64,000 nucleotides of DNA, taken from assembly GCA_029261715.1 (NCBI GenBank), contig JAJDAT010000049.1:310001-374000 (forward strand). Reading direction: 5' to 3'. This stretch comes from Nitrospinia bacterium. GTDB taxonomy: Bacteria; Nitrospinota; Nitrospinia; Nitrospinales; JAJDAT01. Below are positions 1 through 7,334 of the stretch, one piece after another; position 1 is the stretch's first letter; every line of letters begins with the position of its first letter. The notes under the pieces are model-generated. The model saw nothing but the letters and a program-made list of their open reading frames with translations, made no database searches and was not told where the DNA came from. A program made the translations under genes and the position numbers.

Positions 1-22
1 AATTTTTTGAAAGGGGGAGACC

Positions 23-514
23 ATGATGAGAAGGACGACTACCGTGGTTATCACGGCGTTAGCGTTTTTTGCGCTTACCTCAATTGCTGCTGCTAATGTT
101 TCAACTTTAAAAGCTGGCGAGACGAGTGTATGTGAAGACGCTTCTTGGATTATCTACAATGTAAGTGAGTCTGATACCACCAATGTTCAGTTTGATATTG
201 GACCTCATTCTTATGGTTGGGGTAAATGGTACAAAAGAGACTTAACGCCTGGCGGGTATCAAACCAATGCTATTGCTGTTAAGACAGATTTTAAAAACAA
301 TGGCCCTGGAGTAGTTCAAGTCAACTGCCAACGCCAACGTTTTGATCGCCATGACTGGAAAATTGATGCTGGTTCTGGTAAAACTTACCAAAGCGACTAC
401 CATATGGACCATGTTCGACCTGGTACGTATGTTGAGCCTGGTTTAGGATTGCCTGAAGGTACGGAAAGAGGAATTTTCTCTAACCAAAACCAAAAGCCAG
501 AGCATCAAAGATAA
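23..514 (+). CDS. Secreted protein of unknown function
   Basis: A 163-residue protein with a clear Sec signal peptide: two arginines near the N-terminus, a hydrophobic stretch at residues 8-22, and a likely cleavage after the AAA at 22-24. The mature part is polar, rich in Asn, Gly and Tyr, and has two cysteines (C37 and C102) that could form a disulfide. A purine-rich ribosome site (GGGGGAGA, 13-20) precedes two adjacent ATG codons at 23 and 26, either of which could start it. It is a single-gene unit, closed by the strong terminator just downstream. I recognise no family and assign no function. Confidence 0.8.
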   Translation: MMRRTTTVVITALAFFALTSIAAANVSTLKAGETSVCEDASWIIYNVSESDTTNVQFDIGPHSYGWGKWYKRDLTPGGYQTNAIAVKTDFKNNGPGVVQVNCQRQRFDRHDWKIDAGSGKTYQSDYHMDHVRPGTYVEPGLGLPEGTERGIFSNQNQKPEHQR

Positions 515-531
515 GCCGTATTTAGTTTTAT

Positions 532-569
532 AAAAGCCGGAGGGGTTTTCCCCTCCGGCTTTTTTTTTT
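532..569 (+). terminator. Strong intrinsic terminator
   Basis: A perfect 11-bp G+C-rich stem (535-545 pairing with 550-560) with a TTTT loop is followed at once by a run of nine or more T. This is a textbook Rho-independent terminator, closing the secreted-protein gene that ends at 514. Because the upstream side has A residues it may also work weakly in the other direction. Confidence 0.95.
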
Positions 570-570
570 G

Positions 571-1112
571 GCTTTAATAAAAGTGTAAAAAAAAATACTA
601 AAAGGTTCTCTTAAAACTGTTATGCCTGTCGGTTAAAAAGCTTAGCTTTATTTTGACGAATAAAGATATGCTGGCAAAAGTAGAGCAATGGGTAGAGCGT
701 TTTTAATGGAATCTGTTCAAGATTGGTTATATTGAAGAAGGCTGTTTTTTTGCAAGCTTGTGCGTTTGACAAGAGACTAAGGTTGAAAATTTATTTGATT
801 TTTTAGTAAGAGAAAAATAGGATTATACTAATAGAAGAAATTGGTTTTAAATATTTGAGAGTATATTATTTCCAGCGAAACAGTAGACTTTTGAATGGTT
901 TTTGCCTTGAAAATTGCGTTCGCTGATGGTACTTTATCAAGATTCGATTTTAATTTTGGTTGAATCTTTCTAGGGAAGCACTCTAATTATTGGCATATGT
1001 TGTCTTGGGAAGTTTGGCTCTTTATAGTAGGAGCCGAAATACTTTTTATTTCCGGGAAAACCGTCGATAGGGGTGTTTTTTTTATTTCAAGCTGATTGGT
1101 TTGGTTTTAATT
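571..1112. other. Intergenic region before the DUF1566 array
   Basis: About 540 bases with stops in all frames and no convincing gene. It contains two related 21-base segments exactly 180 bases apart (867-887 and 1047-1067, 16 of 21 identical, both starting TATTTCC). The second lies about 45 bases before the first DUF1566 gene, so the leader or promoter of the array is probably here. I see no confident promoter and no known riboswitch. Confidence 0.5.
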
Positions 1113-1550
1113 ATGACTCAAGTGTCAAATTTTAAAGATAATGATGATGGTACTGTGACCGATCTTGAAGAAGATCTCTGTTGGTGCAAAAAAGATTCTA
1201 GAGCAGAGCTTGAAAAATGGCTTAACTGGGATGAATCCATGGAATATGTCCGCGTATGTAACGACCAAAAATACTTGGGCTTTGGAGATTGGAGAATACC
1301 GACCAAAAGTGAACTGCGGGCTTTGCTAAAAAATAAGAAAGACTATCGGCAAATATTTTTGAATGAACCTCCTAAAGCAAATCGTAAAGTATCCGATTAT
1401 AAATCGGGAGGAGAACAGAGTCTTTGGAGTTCCGAGACTAGATATGGGTCGTATGCATGGAAATCGTATTTTCCTTCTGGTAAAGAGGTATGTGTTGATC
1501 AAAGCGTAGCGACAACCGGCACTTCAGTGCGTCTAGTTCGAGATATTTAA
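1113..1550 (+). CDS. DUF1566 (Lcl C-terminal) domain protein 1
   Basis: A 145-residue protein made of one DUF1566 domain. The family marks are present in order: DNDDGTVTD near the N-terminus, a CWCKKDS block where relatives have LMWxKxDS, GFGDWRIPT in the middle, a SLWSSET block and VRLVRD at the end. There is no signal peptide, so it is probably cytoplasmic. The frame also opens at TTG 1101, but ATG 1113 places the conserved domain at the very N-terminus as in its neighbours. It is the first of six same-strand paralogous genes ending at 4990. The domain is thought to be C-type-lectin-like and ligand binding; the ligand here is unknown. Confidence 0.85.
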   Translation: MTQVSNFKDNDDGTVTDLEEDLCWCKKDSRAELEKWLNWDESMEYVRVCNDQKYLGFGDWRIPTKSELRALLKNKKDYRQIFLNEPPKANRKVSDYKSGGEQSLWSSETRYGSYAWKSYFPSGKEVCVDQSVATTGTSVRLVRDI

Positions 1551-1620
1551 TAGCTGATTTATAATTTTTTATTTATAAAATTAATAACTGCACCAGTTTT
1601 ATAATATATAGGTGGTTTTT

Positions 1621-2256
1621 ATGGGCGATGAAAATCTAACAGATCAAGGGGAAGATGAACTTGATAAAACCGACCAAACTGTGGAAGATTCCGTAGAAGA
1701 CGAAGACCATGTAGTCGACGAGTGGGAGGGAGACGAAGGTTGGGGGGAAGAGGATGAAGAAGAAGACGATCTAATAGCTCCAGACCTCCCTAGTTATGTA
1801 GATAACGGAAATGAAACTATCAGCGACGCGCGTAACAATGTTATGTGGGCTAAATCAGATTCTTTTGAAGAATTTAAGTACGGTATTAATTGGTATGAAG
1901 CTCATGATTACTGCGAAAGCTTAAATGAAAAAAAGTTTGCAGGGTTTGATGATTGGAGGTTGCCGGGATTTGATGAAGCTAAAACTTTATTTTCCTTTGA
2001 TAAATCGAACTACGATAAAGATGACGCTGAAATTCATATTGATCCGCTGTTTGAGTCCAACGGTGGGCATAATACTTGGACTTATGAAGAAAAGCCGGAT
2101 TATCATCAATACGCCATGAAGTTCAGTTATATTACTGGAAATGAAATGTGGGAAAACAAAGATAATGAATACTCCCATGTAAGGGCTGTTCGAGACGAGA
2201 TAAAAGACGATTGGGAACCTGAATGGAGAAAAGATTCCAAGAAGTTCGCTGGGTAG
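1621..2256 (+). CDS. DUF1566 protein 2 with acidic N-terminal extension
   Basis: A 211-residue protein. Residues 1-55 form a very acidic low-complexity tail, dominated by Asp and Glu. The DUF1566 domain follows, with YVDNGNETISD, VMWAKSDSFEE, FAGFDDWRLP, a TWTYEE block and HVRAVRD. A TAGGTGG ribosome site at 1609-1615 points to ATG 1621 rather than GTG 1612. The final 20 residues are charged. No signal peptide is visible. The acidic extension is not shared by the other copies and may be a solubility or protein-binding tail; that is a guess. Confidence 0.85.
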   Translation: MGDENLTDQGEDELDKTDQTVEDSVEDEDHVVDEWEGDEGWGEEDEEEDDLIAPDLPSYVDNGNETISDARNNVMWAKSDSFEEFKYGINWYEAHDYCESLNEKKFAGFDDWRLPGFDEAKTLFSFDKSNYDKDDAEIHIDPLFESNGGHNTWTYEEKPDYHQYAMKFSYITGNEMWENKDNEYSHVRAVRDEIKDDWEPEWRKDSKKFAG

Positions 2257-2338
2257 TTTCATATATTGTGTGAAGCATTAAACAATAAGTTTTTACTGAT
2301 TCTTTATATTGATAAATAATTTTTTCGGAATATAGCGT

Positions 2339-2557
2339 ATGAGTAATTATATGATTTTTGGGAAAAGAGATTGTCCGCATACTCAGAAAGCGCTGGCCGA
2401 TTATAAAAAAGATTTAAAATCTTTTATTTTTATCGACGTTGATAATAATCCACGTGGTTTAGAACAATTATTAGAATATTCTAATGGAAAGCATATTGTT
2501 CCTGTGATTGTTAACGTTGACGAAGGAAACGTAGAGATTGGCTATACTGGCGATTAA
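2339..2557 (+). CDS. Small glutaredoxin-like protein
   Basis: A 72-residue thioredoxin-fold protein. The active-site-like motif CPHT (residues 12-15) follows the first beta strand (MIFGKRDCPHT), and HIVPVIV near residue 52 supplies the cis-proline typical of glutaredoxins. Only the first active-site cysteine is present (C-x-x-T), so chemistry would be monothiol. Length and layout resemble the short Uxx-type glutaredoxin-like (seleno)proteins. It lies between DUF1566 genes 2 and 3 on the same strand, 82 bases after one and 101 before the next. A redox role toward the cysteines of neighbouring proteins is possible but unproven. Confidence 0.75.
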   Translation: MSNYMIFGKRDCPHTQKALADYKKDLKSFIFIDVDNNPRGLEQLLEYSNGKHIVPVIVNVDEGNVEIGYTGD

Positions 2558-2658
2558 ATTTTTTTCAATTTTTCTACCAATATCGGAAGTTATGAAAAAA
2601 GATCTGACATTGGGTCTAAGGTTTTTTTAGACTTTAAAAGTGGGGGGTAATTAGTTGC

Positions 2659-3162
2659 ATGAGCGATTTACCAGAAGTAAAAAAAACCGATGAACAAATT
2701 GAAAAAGTTGAAGACGAAGGTCCTAAACGTTTTATTTCAAAAGGTCCATTTGTTGTTTACGATACGGAAACGGGTATTTCTTGGATGAAAAAAGATTCCT
2801 GGCAAGATAAAGGAAAATTTTTTAATTGGCATGAATCTAGAGATTATGCGGACGCAAAAAATATTCGGAAAATTGGTAAATTTGAGGATTGGCGATTACC
2901 TTTGCCGGATGAAGCGCAGACATTATTTGTTAAAGAAAAAGAAATTGTTGGAAAAGGAGGAGTCGCCCTTTACTTAGATCCTGTTTTTCCAGAAGGCGCT
3001 TTTAAGACTTGTTGGGTTGCTGGTGATACTTCGACTAAAAGACCTCGTTTTGATTTTTCAGAAGGAAAGATGCTAACAGTCGAAGAATATAGTTTTGGAA
3101 GTGTGCGGTTATGTCGAAAAGATGGTGTTGGTAAAGCGAGACGTTCTTTGCAGCGTAAGTAG
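2659..3162 (+). CDS. DUF1566 domain protein 3
   Basis: A 167-residue protein with a charged N-terminal extension of about 30 residues and one DUF1566 domain. Motifs are GISWMKKDSW, FEDWRLPLPDEAQTLF, a YLDPVFPEGAF block, CWVAGD where others have TWTSE, and VRLCRKD. The usual DNxDGTVxD opening is degenerate (VVYDTETG). The C-terminus is basic. No signal peptide or membrane segment is seen. A GTGGGGGG stretch at 2640-2647 lies upstream of ATG 2659. It is a diverged member of the array. Confidence 0.85.
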   Translation: MSDLPEVKKTDEQIEKVEDEGPKRFISKGPFVVYDTETGISWMKKDSWQDKGKFFNWHESRDYADAKNIRKIGKFEDWRLPLPDEAQTLFVKEKEIVGKGGVALYLDPVFPEGAFKTCWVAGDTSTKRPRFDFSEGKMLTVEEYSFGSVRLCRKDGVGKARRSLQRK

Positions 3163-3188
3163 TAAAAACTTAAAGATTATATTGAATT

Positions 3189-3632
3189 ATGAGTTCTGAC
3201 GATTCAACTGAGCAACGATTTATTGATTGCGACGAAGACACGGTTTTTGATATTAAGACCCGGTTAATGTGGTTTAAAAAAGACACTTGGCAATTAAGTG
3301 GCAAATGGTTGAGCTGGGTTCAATGTCGAGAGTTGGCAGAAGATCAAAACAAAAAAAGAACTTTAGGTTTTTCAAATTGGAGAATTCCAACTACTGCAGA
3401 GGCAAAAAGTATTTACGAGAAAAGCCAATCCAATAAAGATCATATGGGGCAAACCGCTTGGTTACATAAGGTGTTTAATCCCGGTTTCGGTTTTATGTGC
3501 TGGACGAGCGATGTAAGAAATAAGATTCAAGCTGTTAGGTTTAGCTATAGGAAAGGCGGAACTATGTACGATGACGTTTATAGAACGTCTCGAGGTTCGA
3601 CTCGTTTCGTAAGAAATTTAAAAGACGATTGA
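3189..3632 (+). CDS. DUF1566 domain protein 4
   Basis: A 147-residue protein that is essentially one DUF1566 domain. It shows FIDCDEDTVFD (degenerate opening), LMWFKKDTWQ, LGFSNWRIPTTAEAKSIYE, a FGFMCWTSD block and STRFVRNLK at the end. It starts 26 bases after the previous gene and ends 13 bases before the next, so it is probably co-transcribed with both. No strong ribosome site precedes ATG 3189. No signal peptide, so likely cytoplasmic. Function unknown beyond the family. Confidence 0.85.
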   Translation: MSSDDSTEQRFIDCDEDTVFDIKTRLMWFKKDTWQLSGKWLSWVQCRELAEDQNKKRTLGFSNWRIPTTAEAKSIYEKSQSNKDHMGQTAWLHKVFNPGFGFMCWTSDVRNKIQAVRFSYRKGGTMYDDVYRTSRGSTRFVRNLKDD

Positions 3633-3645
3633 AAAAGAGGATAGT

Positions 3646-4554
3646 TTGGAAATAACACAGAAAAATAGATTTGTAGATAATGGCGACGGTACTGTAACGG
3701 ATGTTGACTCTGCCTTAATGTGGGCTAAAGGTGATTCCTGGTTAGAATTGGAAAGATATATTACCTGGGTAGAAGGTCAAGACTTTGTTGTGGCAAAGAA
3801 TAAAGAAAAGTTTGCAGGGTATTCAGATTGGCGCGTTCCAAATGCTAAAGAAGCTAAAACACTTTATGTCTATGAATCAATAAACACCGACAAAGATGGA
3901 TGCGAAGTTCATATTGATAAATCGTTTTCTTCAGGTTGTGGATACACTACCTGGACTAGCGAGACACGGGCTGCGAAGCAGGCGATGGGTTTTGATTTTC
4001 GCGACGATTATGAGTATTGGCTAGATAAAGATCACGACTCTTCATCGAGTAATGTTCGGCTGGTACGAAGCGTCGGAGCAGAAAACTCGATGATTATTAC
4101 CATTGATGACGGACAGGGCGGTGTTGAAGAAGTTAGCCGTTTTGTTGATAATCGAGATGGCACTATTAGCGATCTACAAACAAACCTTATGTGGTCAAGA
4201 CTTGACTCTTTATTAGAACTAGATAAATGGGTTAGTTGGGATGAAGCAAAAGTTTATGTTAAGGAATTGTGTAGAAATAAATTTGCTAAATTTGACGATT
4301 GGAGAATGCCAACGAAGAAGGAAGCTTTAAGCATTTATTGCCCAGGTCATGCAACTACTGATGTTTATGGAGATACTGTCTATGTACCTCAGGTGTTTCC
4401 AGCTGGTTGTGGTGTTACTACTTGGACAAGGACGCTAAATAAAAGCGACGAACGCTTGGCTATGCGTGTATTTTACTATAATGGCGATTTTAAATGGTAT
4501 AAACGGGGACTCCGAAGTCATGGAATCAGACCTGTTCGACCTATAAAAGGATAA
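3646..4554 (+). CDS. DUF1566 protein 5, two tandem domains
   Basis: A 302-residue protein with two complete DUF1566 domains, at about residues 8-143 and 165-300. Each has its own DNxDGTxxD, LMWxxxDS, F(A/D)xxxDWR(V/M)P, TTWT and VR(L/P)VR blocks. The linker (about 144-164) holds a short Asp/Gly stretch. The start is a TTG at 3646; an AAAAAGAGG ribosome site at 3632-3640 is well placed for it and no ATG competes. The tandem arrangement suggests in-frame duplication or fusion of neighbouring copies, in keeping with local gene duplication along the array. Confidence 0.88.
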   Translation: MEITQKNRFVDNGDGTVTDVDSALMWAKGDSWLELERYITWVEGQDFVVAKNKEKFAGYSDWRVPNAKEAKTLYVYESINTDKDGCEVHIDKSFSSGCGYTTWTSETRAAKQAMGFDFRDDYEYWLDKDHDSSSSNVRLVRSVGAENSMIITIDDGQGGVEEVSRFVDNRDGTISDLQTNLMWSRLDSLLELDKWVSWDEAKVYVKELCRNKFAKFDDWRMPTKKEALSIYCPGHATTDVYGDTVYVPQVFPAGCGVTTWTRTLNKSDERLAMRVFYYNGDFKWYKRGLRSHGIRPVRPIKG

Positions 4555-4567
4555 ATTCTTTAGACTC

Positions 4568-4990
4568 ATGGAAAAAAGATTTTCAGATAACGGAGATGGT
4601 ACGGTCACAGATCACGAAATGAAGTTGATGTGGAAACAAACTGACGGTTTTCAGGACGATGGCGAGTTTATGAACTGGTACGACTCGATTAAATATTTGA
4701 GAAATCTAAATATTGACGAGTTTGCTGGGTTTAATGATTGGAGACTACCAACTTTAGAAGAAGCTCAAGGTCTTTATGACCCTGAAAAACGAATTCGGGA
4801 TATGGATAGGTTCGAAATTTTTATTGATCCTAGTTTTTCTCCTGGAGGCTCTTATACGTTATGGACTAGCGATGAAAAGCCTTTTGAAAACGCCGTAGTT
4901 TTTTATTATAGATACGGCTACGAGGATCTTGCTCAAAAGTTTGGAGCTTATAATAAATGTAGCGTGAGAGCTATACGCTCAGTAGAATAA
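4568..4990 (+). CDS. DUF1566 domain protein 6
   Basis: A 140-residue single-domain protein and one of the cleanest copies: FSDNGDGTVTDHE, LMWKQTDGFQ, FAGFNDWRLPTLEEAQGLYD, FIDPSFSPGGSYTLWTSDE and SVRAIRSVE in order. It starts 13 bases after the two-domain gene. It is the last DUF1566 copy; the next gene downstream on this strand is unrelated in sequence. As for the others there is no export signal. Ligand and role unknown. Confidence 0.86.
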   Translation: MEKRFSDNGDGTVTDHEMKLMWKQTDGFQDDGEFMNWYDSIKYLRNLNIDEFAGFNDWRLPTLEEAQGLYDPEKRIRDMDRFEIFIDPSFSPGGSYTLWTSDEKPFENAVVFYYRYGYEDLAQKFGAYNKCSVRAIRSVE

Positions 4991-5036
4991 TGGTGATTTT
5001 TAAAAGATCTGTTAATTTTTAAAAAGGAATTAAACC

Positions 5037-5777
5037 ATCGAATCTTATCGTATTATAAATCAGCAAGAGAGTCAGAATTCTGTTCTCACATACAGGTTTG
5101 AAGAAGAAGATTTTGAAAATCTCTACGTTTTGGAAGACTATTATCATACTAATCCGTTTTGTGATTATCAAAACACATTGATTTCGTTTAGAGATAGCGA
5201 AAACCCAGAAAATCGAATTTCGTTTTTACTTGGGTTTAAAAAAACGTACACACTTCCTCCTAACCAGCCTACATTGACCAATGTGCAAACGGAAATTGTG
5301 AAACGTTTTGTTAAAGAAATACCAGATGAATTAATGGTTTTATTTAAGCAACGCTACTTCGAGGCAAAAGCTTACGGAGAGAAAAATCCAATGTCCTATT
5401 TGGAGTTTGAACCAGGTCGACTTTTTACTTATGTTGAGCTTTTTCCAAAGGCTAATAAGCCAGTAGAGTTTGCTTTAGATACGGTTAAATATTTAGTCGA
5501 AGATTCGTATGATATTGATCCAAATAATAAGAATCGAACGGTTAAGTTAGCGTTTTATAAGTTAGATTTAGAAGAGGAAAATAAGCCGCCTGTTTTTAGC
5601 TATACATATTATTTTAAAGAAGAGCTAAGGGTGGCAGAAGATAATAAAATTCCTGAAGACCAGAGCGCAGTAGTAGTTGCGTTAAATGCTAGTATTCCAA
5701 ACTTAAGGAATTTACTGAAAGATCGTTATCGCGACGCTAAGAATATTGGCGAAGAATTATTGCAAAAAAGCGCCTAA
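5037..5777 (+). CDS. Unknown protein with apparent AUC start codon
   Basis: The first canonical start in this frame is TTG 5130 (215 residues), but it has no ribosome site and the codons just before it read as real protein (ESYRIINQQESQ and onward). The frame opens at a stop at 5031-5033, and the best Shine-Dalgarno site (AAGGA, 5024-5028) lies 8 bases before ATC 5037. I therefore place the start at ATC 5037, giving 246 residues. The protein is soluble-looking, rich in charged and aromatic residues, with no signal peptide or recognised motif. It follows the DUF1566 array on the same strand and precedes the parvulin gene. Function unknown. The ATC could also be a mutated or miscalled ATG. Confidence 0.65.
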   Translation: MESYRIINQQESQNSVLTYRFEEEDFENLYVLEDYYHTNPFCDYQNTLISFRDSENPENRISFLLGFKKTYTLPPNQPTLTNVQTEIVKRFVKEIPDELMVLFKQRYFEAKAYGEKNPMSYLEFEPGRLFTYVELFPKANKPVEFALDTVKYLVEDSYDIDPNNKNRTVKLAFYKLDLEEENKPPVFSYTYYFKEELRVAEDNKIPEDQSAVVVALNASIPNLRNLLKDRYRDAKNIGEELLQKSA

Positions 5778-5846
5778 AAAAATAATTGGTTATTTTTCGA
5801 TTTCAAAAAAACCGTGTGAGTTAATTCAATCTTTACGAGAACTGCT

Positions 5847-6407
5847 ATGTCGTCAAAAGTTAGAAAAGTTAAGAAAGTTCAAGCAAGGCACATTTTAGTT
5901 GCTGACAAAGAATTGGCTCTTGAACTTAAGAAACGATATGAGGATGGCGAAGATTTTGCGGAGTTAGCGCAACAGAATAGCGAGTGTCCTTCAAAAAAAC
6001 GTGGCGGTGATTTAGGTTGGTTTGGAAAGGGCGCTATGGTTCGTCCTTTTGAAGTGGCCGCTTTTTCTGCGGAAGAAGGTGCGGTTACCGATCCGGTTAA
6101 AACGGAATTTGGTTGGCATTTAATTTATGTTTATGAAGTTAAAGAGGATGCTGACCCAGATGCAGGGCCTCCAACTGGAGACGAAGATGCAGATGAAAAA
6201 ACTCTACGATTAGTGGCGGAAAATTATGCCCATGAGTTTATGATGTTAGGGTATTCCAGTAAAAAAGTACTCAGTCTTTTTACTAGCCAACATTTTAAAT
6301 CAGCGAATGTTGTTTATAATATTCTTGGTAAAGAAATTATTAACGAAATCATCGCAAAAGTATATGGAGTTAAGTTTGAAAAAAAGCCGGAGGATTCTAG
6401 CGAATAA
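5847..6407 (+). CDS. Parvulin-type peptidyl-prolyl isomerase with C-terminal extension
   Basis: A 186-residue protein. Residues about 10-98 form a rotamase (PpiC/parvulin) domain with QARHILV, FAELAQQNSECP, GGDLGWFGKGAMV and FGWHLIYV, including both conserved histidines. Unlike SurA or PrsA it has no signal peptide, so it should act in the cytoplasm. After an acidic Pro/Asp/Gly linker (about 99-120) comes a well-formed hydrophobic domain of about 55 residues that I cannot name, with a GYSSKKVLSLF block and an IINEIIAKVYG end. It is the last gene of the plus-strand block. A folding role for nearby products is an inference. Confidence 0.85.
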   Translation: MSSKVRKVKKVQARHILVADKELALELKKRYEDGEDFAELAQQNSECPSKKRGGDLGWFGKGAMVRPFEVAAFSAEEGAVTDPVKTEFGWHLIYVYEVKEDADPDAGPPTGDEDADEKTLRLVAENYAHEFMMLGYSSKKVLSLFTSQHFKSANVVYNILGKEIINEIIAKVYGVKFEKKPEDSSE

Positions 6408-6554
6408 TTTATTTTCAAACTAGTTGGTATTTATTTAATTTTTTATCTTTCCTTCCAAAATTACATCTGTTTTTCCTACCGTCATTTTTCATTAGTCCAA
6501 AGAAATATTTTCTAAGTTCTCAAATAAATTGATAAGTTACTAGAAGTATTTTCT

Positions 6555-6575
6555 AAACCCAAATTTGATGGGTTT
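6555..6575. terminator. Possible bidirectional terminator between convergent genes
   Basis: A 7-bp perfect inverted repeat (AAACCCA at 6555-6561, TGGGTTT at 6569-6575) with a 7-base loop lies in the 189-base gap between the parvulin gene and the convergent gene ending at 6597. A/T-rich tracts flank both sides. The stem is weak and the T tract imperfect. Confidence 0.45.
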
Positions 6576-6596
6576 AAAATATTTTGAGTGAATATA

Positions 6597-6986
6597 CTAA
6601 GAGGAAATTAAATCGAGTTTCCTTAAGGTTGGAGAGCCAAAGGGGGGAAGGTTTAAGAGACGTCCACTTTTTAAAGCTTTTAAAGCAAAAGCCACCATTG
6701 CATCGTAATCTATCATTCTTTCTTTAAAAAAACGGACTGAATCTAAACAAACTTTTTTAGTTTTTTTTATTTTTTGAACGGTTTGTTGGTGGAGCTTTAT
6801 AAGTTGGATTTCTTTTTCTTTTAATAGATGAAAATGTCCCCCTAGCTTTTTTCTATGTTCCTCAATAAAGTTCCTAAAGTTTCTCAATGGATCGAGGTTA
6901 GAAGCTATAGAAGACTTTTCTGGAATACCTTCATCTATTCTTTTCGAATTTAGAAGTTTATCGACTTGATTTTGATCAAGTTCCAT
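6597..6986 (-). CDS. Unknown protein with FliM-like N-terminal motif
   Basis: A 129-residue basic, mostly helical protein with no signal peptide. Its first 16 residues (LDQNQVDKLLNS from residue 3) look like the N-terminal peptide of FliM, whose L-S-Q-x-E-I-D-x-L-L consensus binds phosphorylated CheY. The rest (long Lys/Glu helices and a LPPFGSPTL stretch near the end) matches no family I know. The resemblance is short and could be chance. It is a single gene, convergent with the parvulin gene, and has a perfect 12-bp hairpin just upstream of its start. Confidence 0.6.
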   Translation of the reverse strand: MELDQNQVDKLLNSKRIDEGIPEKSSIASNLDPLRNFRNFIEEHRKKLGGHFHLLKEKEIQLIKLHQQTVQKIKKTKKVCLDSVRFFKERMIDYDAMVAFALKALKSGRLLNLPPFGSPTLRKLDLISS

Positions 6987-7018
6987 TTTTTTCTCTTAAA
7001 GTAAATATTTTTTACAAG

Positions 7019-7052
7019 CGTTCAAACGGACCTAAGATGATCCGTTTGAACG
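7019..7052. repeat. Perfect 12-bp inverted repeat (hairpin)
   Basis: Arms CGTTCAAACGGA (7019-7030) and its exact complement (7041-7052) are separated by 10 bases. On the minus strand it lies about 32 bases upstream of the start at 6986, so it would fall in the leader or promoter of that gene. No T run follows on either strand, which argues against a simple terminator. It could be a regulator site, an mRNA leader hairpin or part of a small dispersed repeat. Confidence 0.7.
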
Positions 7053-7271
7053 TTAGGGTCGACGGGGGGGGATTGCCAACCCTACATGCAAAAAATCACT
7101 AAAAATATTGTTGATACTTTATTAATAGACTATTTACTAGTAAGCATTTTTTGTTCCAAAAAACGCGATTATTTTTGCGGATTTTAAGTGCCTTTAAATC
7201 AGCTGTTTATGCGGTTAAGTATTTTGTGGTAGGAAAATGAATAGAAGTTTTTGAGATAAGTAAGACAAGGC

Positions 7272-7305
7272 GTCTCAAAGTGAAACTATTGGGGCGTTTT
7301 GAGAC
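7272..7305 (-). repeat. 8-bp inverted repeat downstream of the TPR gene
   Basis: Arms GTCTCAAA (7272-7279) and TTTGAGAC (7298-7305) with an 18-base spacer lie 30-63 bases past the stop of the minus-strand gene ending at 7335. It may be a 3' end hairpin, but no T tract follows on the minus strand. Confidence 0.4.
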
Positions 7306-7334
7306 AGTAGGGGGTAGAAGTTTTCAAAGATTAC

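Larger units (their letters stand above)
6987..7334. other. Intergenic region rich in inverted repeats
   Basis: This 348-base gap has no gene but three inverted repeats: a perfect 12-bp pair at 7019-7052, a 6-bp pair at 7054-7084 enclosing a run of eight G, and an 8-bp pair at 7272-7305. It lies between the start of the minus-strand gene at 6986 and the end of the minus-strand gene at 7335. Confidence 0.6.

Noticed and set aside
1113-4990. A diversity-generating retroelement acting on the DUF1566 array
   Set aside because: DUF1566-type lectin folds are common retroelement targets, but the window has no reverse transcriptase, no accessory gene and no template/variable repeat pair that I can see. 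Copies differ throughout, not only at adenine-derived positions near the 3' end.
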